Shown one piece after another: positions 58,551-64,000 of a stretch of DNA of 64,000 nucleotides. The DNA is from Actinokineospora sp. NBRC 105648 (GTDB lineage: Bacteria > Actinomycetota > Actinomycetes > Mycobacteriales > Pseudonocardiaceae), in contig NZ_BSTR01000016.1 of NCBI RefSeq assembly GCF_030269645.1, positions 1-64,000 of the forward strand, given 5' to 3'. Positions within the stretch are counted from its first letter, which is position 1. Each line of letters begins with the position of its first letter. Under the pieces are notes generated by a model that was not told the DNA's origin, searched no databases, and saw only the letters and a list, made by a program, of their open reading frames with translations. A program made the position numbers and the translations under genes.

Positions 58551-59531
58551 ATGCCCACGAAACGCTCGCTTCCCCAAACGGTCTTGCTGGTCCTCGCCGC
58601 GATCCTCGGCGCCGCCGCGCTCACCGCATGCGGACCCTCTACTTCGGACTCCTCGGGCCAGGTCGTGCTCCGGGTCGGCGACCAGACCGGCGCGACCCAG
58701 TCCCGGCTGCGCGCCGCCGGACTGCTCGACGGCCTGCCGTACAAGATCGAGTGGTCGCAGTTCGCCGCCGCGGTCAACCTGCACGAGGCCCTGCGCGCGA
58801 ACGCGGTCGACATCGGCGGCGCGAGCGACTCCCCCACGGTCACCGCGATCGCGAACGGCTCAAAGATCAGGGTCGCCGCCGCTTGGACCAACGGCGGCCG
58901 CGGCACGTACCTGCTGGTGCCCAAGGACAGCCCCGCCAAGACCGTCGCGGACCTGAAGGGCAAGCGGATCTCACCCACCACCAAGGGAAGCGTCGCGCAC
59001 TACCTGGTGATCGGCGAACTGACCAAGGCCGGATTGACCGACAAGGACGTCACCCTCAACTTCCTCGCCCCCACCGAGGCGAACGCCGCGTTCTCCACCG
59101 GGCAAATCGACGCCTGGGCCACCTGGAGCGTCTACGCGGTGCGGGCCCGCACCGAGCAGGGCGCCCGGGTGCTCAGTGACGGCACCGGCGTCAACACCGG
59201 CCTCAACGTACTCAGCGCGACCGACTCGGCATTGGCGGACAAGGGAAAGCGCGACGCCATCACCGACTTCACCCGCCGGTTGGACAAGTCCTACGCATGG
59301 TCGCGCGACAACCCCGAAGCCTTCGAAAAGTGGTACGCGGAATTCGCCCACCAGCCCCGGGAGATCGCCGCACAGGTACGGCCGGACGAGACCGCGTACC
59401 AGCGGGTTCCGGTGGACGGCGAATTGGCGGGGAAGCTGCAGAAGACCTACGACACGTGGGTGCGACAGGGCTTGTTCCCCGGCGGCAAGGACCTCAAGCA
59501 GTACGTGGACACCGGGTTCGACACCCCCTGA
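58551..59531 (+). CDS. ABC transporter substrate-binding lipoprotein (SsuA/TauA-like)
   Basis: The 326-residue protein has a lipoprotein signal (VLLVLAAILGAAALTACG, with the lipid Cys after LTA) and a periplasmic-binding fold of the sulfonate/nitrate/taurine type: ALRANAVDIGGASDSPTV, LVPKDSPAKTVADLKGKRIS and STGQIDAWATWSVYAVRA. It would bind an alkanesulfonate outside the cell. The matching permease and ATPase genes are not next to it, which is odd: the downstream side is a tandem repeat and terminator. ATG at 58551 has a GGAG site. Confidence 0.9.
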   Translation: MPTKRSLPQTVLLVLAAILGAAALTACGPSTSDSSGQVVLRVGDQTGATQSRLRAAGLLDGLPYKIEWSQFAAAVNLHEALRANAVDIGGASDSPTVTAIANGSKIRVAAAWTNGGRGTYLLVPKDSPAKTVADLKGKRISPTTKGSVAHYLVIGELTKAGLTDKDVTLNFLAPTEANAAFSTGQIDAWATWSVYAVRARTEQGARVLSDGTGVNTGLNVLSATDSALADKGKRDAITDFTRRLDKSYAWSRDNPEAFEKWYAEFAHQPREIAAQVRPDETAYQRVPVDGELAGKLQKTYDTWVRQGLFPGGKDLKQYVDTGFDTP

Positions 59532-59580
59532 GCGCACGCGGGTGATGAGACTCGCCGGCCCAGTTCGCCGCCGGCGACTC

Positions 59581-59720
59581 CGGGCAAACCAGCACGGTTC
59601 CGGGCAAACCAGCACGGTTCCGGGCAAACCAGCACGGTTCCGGGCAAACCAGCACGGTTCCGGGCAAACCAGCACGGTTCCGGGCAAACCAGCACGGTTC
59701 CGGGCAAACCAGCACGGTTC
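59581..59720. repeat. 20-bp tandem repeat, seven perfect copies
   Basis: CGGGCAAACCAGCACGGTTC is repeated seven times with no mismatch from 59581 to 59720, 50 bases after the stop of the binding-protein gene and directly before a terminator hairpin. There are no spacers. The perfect identity points to recent expansion. Confidence 0.97.
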
Positions 59721-59752
59721 CGGGGCCGCTCACCCAGGGGTGAGCGGCCCCG
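59721..59752. terminator. bidirectional hairpin terminator after the 20-bp array
   Basis: CGGGGCCGCTCACCC at 59721-59735 pairs perfectly with GGGTGAGCGGCCCCG at 59738-59752. It lies between convergent genes ending at 59531 and 59757. Confidence 0.85.
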
Positions 59753-59756
59753 GCCG

Positions 59757-61394
59757 TCACTCGCGGCGCTGCAGCAGACTCGGGCCGATGATCCGCCGCA
59801 CAACGCGGCGCAGGATCGGCTTGGGCGGCGTGGACTGGGCGGCTTGCTGGGCAGTCGGCAGTGACTCGGCCGGCACCGGCGCGGGTGGGGTCGACGGTGG
59901 CCGCGATGTCGGGTTCGGTGCGGGGGACGGTGACACCTGCGGCACCGAGGGCGCCTGCCGCGCCTGCTCGGGCGCTGACGGCTGGCCAGGTGCCGATGCC
60001 CGCTGGGGTGCGGGCGACCGCTCGGGTGCTGGGGTTGACGGCGCCAGCGTCGACGGCCGCGGTGCCGTCGGTCCGGACGCGGGCAATGCCGACGCCGGTG
60101 GCGCTGGTCGCCGCGGGGCCATCGGCACGGGCACCACCCCGGACTCGGCGGTTTCCGACGACGGGGGCCACAGCGGGGCCGGCGCAGGTACCACTGGTGT
60201 CCGCGGCGCCGAGGTGGCGGCTTGGGCGGGGGATGAAGCAGGTGCCCCCGATGCCTGCGCCCCGGCGGCGGCCACATCGCGGCCTGCCGCAGTTTGACCG
60301 GGTGCCGACACTGCCCGCGGCGAGGCCACAGCTTGCTTGGGCACAGCCCGACCAGGAACTGACGCCGGTGCCGCTGGTGTCCGTGGCGTGGCCACGGCAC
60401 GGGTCCGAGCTGGAGCAGGTGCCACCGCCGCCTGCGCGCCGGCCACAGCTCCAGCCGCCGCGACTCGATCGGGCGCAGCCCGGTCGGCCGCAGCTCCGGC
60501 GGCCACAGCCCGGTCAGCTATAACCCGGTCGGGCACAGCCCGATCAGCCACAACTCGGGCAGCCACAGCCGGATGGGCTACGGCCCGGTCAACCACAGCT
60601 CCCGCAGCCACAGCCCGATTGGACGCTGCCCGGCCAGCCACAGCTCCGGTAGCCCGGCCGGGCGCAGCTCCGACAGCCACAGCCCGATCGGCTACAACCC
60701 GCTCAACCACAGCTCCCGCAGCCACAGCCGGATCGGCTACGGTCCGGCCAGCCACAGCTCCGGCGGCCCTGGCTCGGTCGGGCACAGCCCGAGCGGGAGC
60801 CGACCCGAGCGCCGCTGACGCCTCCGGCGCGGCAGCCGGGACAGCGCGGCTGGACGCGACCCGCGCGGAAGACCCCGCAGGCGCCGTCACTGCTTGTCGG
60901 GCGGATGCGCCCGCCGCCCGATCGACCTGTGGGGCCAGCGCAACTACAGCCCGATCGATCTGCGGGGTGGGTGCACCTACGGCCCGGCCGACCTGCGGGG
61001 TGGGTGCACCTACCGCTCGATCGAGTGGGGCCTGAGCGGGAGCCGCCACCGGTGCAGGCACTGCCTGGGTAGCGGCCACGGCCGCAACGCGGTCGGGGGC
61101 TGCTTGCGTGGGTGCCACCACAGCCCGCGGGGCGACCGGCGTGGGCGGTGGCGCCTGGCGCTGGACCGGGGTGAACCGGACGGTCTCCGCCATGGGAACG
61201 GCAGGCGGGTGCGGGACGGGACGGGGCGAGGTCAGCTGCGTCGTCGGGTGCGGCACGGCGTCGATCTTGTCACCAGTCCGTGATGAGCGTGCGACGGGGT
61301 CTTTGTCGGCGTCCGGAACCTGGCTACCGATTGGGCGAGGAAGATTGTCGGCAACCCACGCAACCACGTGCTCGAATGACCAGTGAAAGGCCAA
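59757..61394 (-). CDS. Ala/Pro-rich low-complexity repeat protein
   Basis: The protein of about 545 residues opens with an ordinary-looking stretch (WSFEHVVAWVADNLPRP), then has long Ala-rich degenerate repeats (units like DRAVAAGAV, ADRAVAVGA over about 250 residues), a Pro/Ser/Ala-rich part, and a basic C-terminus (ILRRVVRRIIGPSLLQRRE) that is probably conserved. The repeats and open frame over 1.6 kb argue for a real gene. The start is unsettled: TTG at 61394 lies just inside the dispersed repeat copy C, and GTG at 61367 and ATG at 61193 are alternatives. No signal peptide or transmembrane segment is clear. Function unknown. Confidence 0.6.
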   Translation of the reverse strand: MAFHWSFEHVVAWVADNLPRPIGSQVPDADKDPVARSSRTGDKIDAVPHPTTQLTSPRPVPHPPAVPMAETVRFTPVQRQAPPPTPVAPRAVVAPTQAAPDRVAAVAATQAVPAPVAAPAQAPLDRAVGAPTPQVGRAVGAPTPQIDRAVVALAPQVDRAAGASARQAVTAPAGSSARVASSRAVPAAAPEASAALGSAPARAVPDRARAAGAVAGRTVADPAVAAGAVVERVVADRAVAVGAAPGRATGAVAGRAASNRAVAAGAVVDRAVAHPAVAARVVADRAVPDRVIADRAVAAGAAADRAAPDRVAAAGAVAGAQAAVAPAPARTRAVATPRTPAAPASVPGRAVPKQAVASPRAVSAPGQTAAGRDVAAAGAQASGAPASSPAQAATSAPRTPVVPAPAPLWPPSSETAESGVVPVPMAPRRPAPPASALPASGPTAPRPSTLAPSTPAPERSPAPQRASAPGQPSAPEQARQAPSVPQVSPSPAPNPTSRPPSTPPAPVPAESLPTAQQAAQSTPPKPILRRVVRRIIGPSLLQRRE

Positions 61395-61675
61395 GCCCCG
61401 CTGGTACGCAACAAGATCCCGCCCCCGCTGGTTCCGCAGCGGATAGGCCGACCCTGCTCGCACCCAAGCGAATCCCGCCCCCCACCAAACCGCAGCGGTG
61501 AGGCCGACCCCGCTGGAAAGCAACGCCCGTTACGGATGCTCGATCTAGTGGACTCGCTTCGTGTGGGGGGAGAGTGCCGCTAAACTTGCCGTGGGTGGGG
61601 ATGCCCTTACCCTGCCCTTTCTCTCCACCGCGGTGCTCTAGGGGCCCCACACGAAGCGAGTTCACTAGATCGAGC
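61384..61675 (-). repeat. dispersed intergenic repeat, copy C (complete, inverted relative to A and B)
   Basis: Reading the minus strand, it shows the same order as copy B: the outer arm at 61646-61675, the centre with AGAGCACCGCGGTGG and AAGTTTAGCGGCACTC, the inner arm at 61540-61569, and the CCAGCGGGGTCGGCCT tail with extra CCGCTGCGG units to about 61384. The two arms are inverted repeats with a single mismatch over 30 bp. Confidence 0.88.
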
Positions 61676-61959
61676 CCCCTATCTTTTCCTCGGGCAGCCC
61701 CAGCGATGAGCCGCCGAAGACGGTCGACCGTAGGTCGGTGTGCGGCACACCGTCCGAGCTGCCCAAGTAAGAGCGGGTCTTGCGCCCCGGCGGGCTCGGC
61801 ATTTAGAGATAAAGAATTTAAAGAATTGAGATAACGGGTAAGGGGACTTGATCGGGCAACAGTTATGCCTCCGTTCCCCCGTTTGGCCTAGTGGAACCAG
61901 GCCAATGTGTCTGGGAATGGACCGGTCCTCGGGCTGCCGTAGGCGGTACGGTCGCAGGC
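61676..61959. promoter_or_regulatory. control region upstream of the MocR gene
   Basis: The stretch contains an AT-rich patch at about 61801-61836 (TAGAGATAAAGAATTTAAAG), striking in this GC-rich window, and the inverted repeat TTGGCCT-agtggaacc-AGGCCAA at 61883-61905. MocR proteins usually control themselves or a neighbour from sites here. It also contains a CCCAAGTAAGAGCGGG word at 61763-61778 shared with the leader of repeat copy B. Confidence 0.55.
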
Positions 61960-63459
61960 ATGGGAGGCGTGGGTGGGGAGCGCGAAGGGGACCGGCTCGT
62001 CGAGGCGAATGGTTTGGTCGAGTTGATCGGGGACTGGACCACGGCGGCGGGTCCGCTCTACCGGAAGCTGGCGGGAGCGGTGGCAGCGAGCATTGAGCTG
62101 GGTGACCTGCCCGCTGGCGAGCGGTTGCCGTCCGAGCGTGATCTGGCGCGGTTGCTCACCGTGAGCCGGGCGACGGTGGTGGCCGCCTATGACGAGCTGC
62201 GCGGGCGCGGGCTGGTCGACAGCGTTCGCGGCAGTGGGACGCGGGTGAGTGCTCGGCGTCGGGTCAACGGGGCCGAGGGGCGGGTGGCGGGTGGTCGGGC
62301 CACTTCGATCTCCCAGCGGCTGGTGGACGGGCCGGGTACGACCATCTCGTTGGCCATGGCGATCGAGCCTGCCGCGCCGGAGGTGGCTGAGGCCTATCGG
62401 TCGTTGGACGGGGACCTGGCCGAGTTGATGGCCGATGTCGGCTACCACCCGCGCGGCTATCCCCCGCTGCGGCGGGAGGTGGCGACGCACTACACGGCGG
62501 CGGGGGCGGTTACCGAGCCTGACCAGGTGTTGGTGACCACCGGCGCGCAGCAGGCGATCGGGCTGGTGGCGCAGATGTACCTGCGGCCCGGGTGCACCGT
62601 CGTGGTGGAGTCGCCGAGCTGGCCGGGCTGCCTGGACGTCTTCCGCGAGGCGGGCGCGCGGCTCGTCGGGGTGCCGTTGGACGAGGAGGGCGTGCGGACC
62701 GACCTGCTGGCGGCGGCGTTCGCCGACGAGGCGCCGGTGCTGGCCTACTTGATGCCGACCTACCACAACCCGACCGGCACGCTGTTGTCCGCCGGGCGCA
62801 GGCGGCGGGTGGCGGAGTTGGCGGCGCGGTACAACGTGCCCGTCCTGGAGGACAACGCCCACAGCGGTTTCCACAGCCTCGCCAGTGGTGCCACACCACC
62901 CCCGATCGGGGCGTACGCGCGGGGTGGCGCGGAGGTGCTGACCATCGGTTCGATGGCCAAGTCGGTCTGGGGTGGCCTGCGGATCGGCTGGGTGCGCGGG
63001 CCGGTCCCGATCGTCGACCGGCTGACCCGGTACAAGGTGCGCGCCGACCTGGGCAGCCCGGTGCTCGACCAGGCCCTCTCCGCCCGGCTGCTGCCCCGGT
63101 TGGCCGAGATCACCGCCGCCCGGGGCACGGTGCTGCGGGCGCGGCTCGAGCACCTGCAGGCGCTGCTCGCGGAGCGCCTGCCGAGCTGGCGCTGGCGCTC
63201 CCCCGACGGCGGCTCGGCGCTGTGGGTCGAGCTGCCCGACACCAACGCGCGGATCTTCGCCCAGGTCGCGCTGCGGCACGGGGTGGAGGCGGTGCCCGGG
63301 TCGGCCACCGACCCCTCCGGCGCGCACGACAACCACCTCCGGCTGCCGTTCACCTTCCCGGTCGAGACGATCACCGAGCTGGTGGACCGGCTCACCCGGG
63401 CGTGGCACGACCTGCGCAGGCACGGGCCCGCGGAGAACCTGACGCGACCGGTGGTCTGA
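61960..63459 (+). CDS. MocR-family PLP-dependent regulator (GntR HTH + aminotransferase domain)
   Basis: The 499-residue protein has a GntR winged helix near residues 20-90 (LYRKLAGAVAASIELG, LPAGERLPSERDLARLL, VSRATVVAAYDELRGRGLV) and a fold-type I aminotransferase-like domain with VGYHPRGYPPLRREVA, MPTYHNPTGTLLS, and the PLP lysine in TIGSMAKSVWGGLRIGW. MocR/PdxR proteins sense PLP adducts or amino compounds. The target is unknown; the divergent gene on the left is the repeat protein. ATG at 61960 was chosen for closeness to the HTH; an earlier GTG at 61891 is possible. Confidence 0.9.
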   Translation: MGGVGGEREGDRLVEANGLVELIGDWTTAAGPLYRKLAGAVAASIELGDLPAGERLPSERDLARLLTVSRATVVAAYDELRGRGLVDSVRGSGTRVSARRRVNGAEGRVAGGRATSISQRLVDGPGTTISLAMAIEPAAPEVAEAYRSLDGDLAELMADVGYHPRGYPPLRREVATHYTAAGAVTEPDQVLVTTGAQQAIGLVAQMYLRPGCTVVVESPSWPGCLDVFREAGARLVGVPLDEEGVRTDLLAAAFADEAPVLAYLMPTYHNPTGTLLSAGRRRRVAELAARYNVPVLEDNAHSGFHSLASGATPPPIGAYARGGAEVLTIGSMAKSVWGGLRIGWVRGPVPIVDRLTRYKVRADLGSPVLDQALSARLLPRLAEITAARGTVLRARLEHLQALLAERLPSWRWRSPDGGSALWVELPDTNARIFAQVALRHGVEAVPGSATDPSGAHDNHLRLPFTFPVETITELVDRLTRAWHDLRRHGPAENLTRPVV

Positions 63460-63738
63460 AGGGGCACGGCACCGGCCCGCCGGGTGGGCGCCAACCAGAC
63501 AACCGGGCGCGGCCAGCGGTCGGCGGGCCGCCTTGTCCGGGCCGAGCCGGTCGTCCCGTGGCCGCGCCCCAGCTCCACAGTGGAGCGCTCCACCGACGCC
63601 GGCCCGGCCGAAGTGCTGGTCGCGATCGACAAGACCTACCGCGAGTTCGCCTCCGACCGGAGGTGACCAAGGAGCAGCGGGCGCGCAGCCGCGACAACGG
63701 CGCCGTCCTGCGCACCTTCTCCGGGACGCACGGCCTGG

Positions 63739-64000
63739 TCAGGTGACGAGAACATCCCAAACGGACAGTGCAGCGTCGACAACCCCTTGCAGGGTCGCGG
63801 TATCGCTGCCATCTCTGGCTTGGATTGACATTCCATAGAGGACAGTCAGGTAGAACGAGGTGACCGCCGCCGGATCCGCGTGGTCGGCGAGCTCGCCCGC
63901 CGCCTTGGCGCGGACCAGTCTGCGGGTCAGCATCTCCCGGTCGCGGGTGCGCAGCTCGGCGAGCAGGTCGCGCACGGTGTCGTTGCCAGGGCTGGTGTTC
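63739..64000 (-). CDS. TetR-family regulator, C-terminal part, cut by the window edge
   Basis: Eighty-seven codons are visible. LAELRTRDREMLTRRLVRAK, the ADPAAVTSFYLTVLYGMS segment and SIQARDGSDTATLQGVVD match the ligand-binding C-terminal domain of one TetR subgroup common in actinomycetes (TetR_C type). The DNA-binding part lies beyond the window. It is convergent with the MocR gene; between them (63460-63738) I see only short open fragments that may be a decayed gene. Confidence 0.85.
   Translation of the reverse strand, partial: NTSPGNDTVRDLLAELRTRDREMLTRRLVRAKAAGELADHADPAAVTSFYLTVLYGMSIQARDGSDTATLQGVVDAALSVWDVLVT

Noticed and set aside
59581-59720. CRISPR array
   Set aside because: The 20-bp units are directly adjacent with no unique spacers, and no cas gene is in the window.
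63484-63746. A small gene after MocR
   Set aside because: Two frames give fragments (IDKTYREFASDRR, then EQRARSRDNGAVLRTFSG) that might be a decayed gene, but no start or family could be supported.

Overview
The window is high-GC actinomycete DNA. The broken XRE-type regulator, the MocR regulator, DUF2690 proteins, Tat- and Sec-exported repeat proteins and a long one-strand NRPS/PKS operon suggest Pseudonocardiaceae (Actinokineospora, Saccharothrix, Lentzea or a relative). The phylum-level call is firm; the family is inference.

Layout. 1-2979: the tail of an unknown gene, a copy of a dispersed repeat, an HD-domain hydrolase, an XRE-type regulator broken by a frameshift, and a coupled pair of small unknown genes. 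2939-23556: sixteen genes, all on the minus strand and nearly all overlapping or a few bases apart, forming one biosynthetic operon of about 20.6 kb. 23943-26604: divergent GNAT, methyltransferase, GtrA and AhpD-like genes. 27000-28578: ferredoxin and cytochrome P450. 28838-30790: htpG. 30791-31976: gene-free, repeat-rich DNA. 31977-53600: mostly exported proteins (copper-radical oxidase with four discoidin domains, two FG-GAP proteins of which one is frameshifted, an MFS exporter, a PhoD phosphatase, a DUF2690 pair, an esterase, a Gly-rich surface protein, two lipoprotein or NPCBM-type proteins and a 1930-residue nuclease). 54115-59531: a cytosolic trypsin-like protease, then a sulfonate-type set (flavin monooxygenase, Rrf2 regulator, cupin, DsbA-like protein, substrate-binding lipoprotein). 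59757-64000: an Ala/Pro repeat protein, another copy of the dispersed repeat, a MocR regulator and the end of a TetR regulator.

The operon is the main item. In order of transcription it encodes A-T (predicted valine), C-T-C, a free T domain, KS-T-thioester reductase with no acyltransferase, the four enzymes that make hydroxymalonyl-ACP (FkbK-, FkbJ-, FkbI- and FkbH-like), a KASIII-like protein placed among them, a free adenylation enzyme, an MFS exporter, a MupA-type luciferase-like monooxygenase, a second KASIII-like protein, and a ligase/PLP-decarboxylase/ACP trio of the kind that decarboxylates an amino acid while it is tethered to a carrier protein. I infer a short valine-started peptide extended by one hydroxylated C2 unit and released as an aldehyde or alcohol, with a carrier-bound amine or amino acid joined by the KASIII-like enzymes. 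I do not recognise the combination as a known compound.

Second theme: repeats. A dispersed element of about 300 bp occurs three times and carries 30-bp inverted arms. There are also seven perfect 20-bp tandem copies before a terminator, 32-bp and 9-bp tandem arrays near 31.5-31.9 kb, and an 11-bp palindrome (TCCACWGTGGA) seen at least six times. All counts and coordinates are from reading by eye; no search was run.
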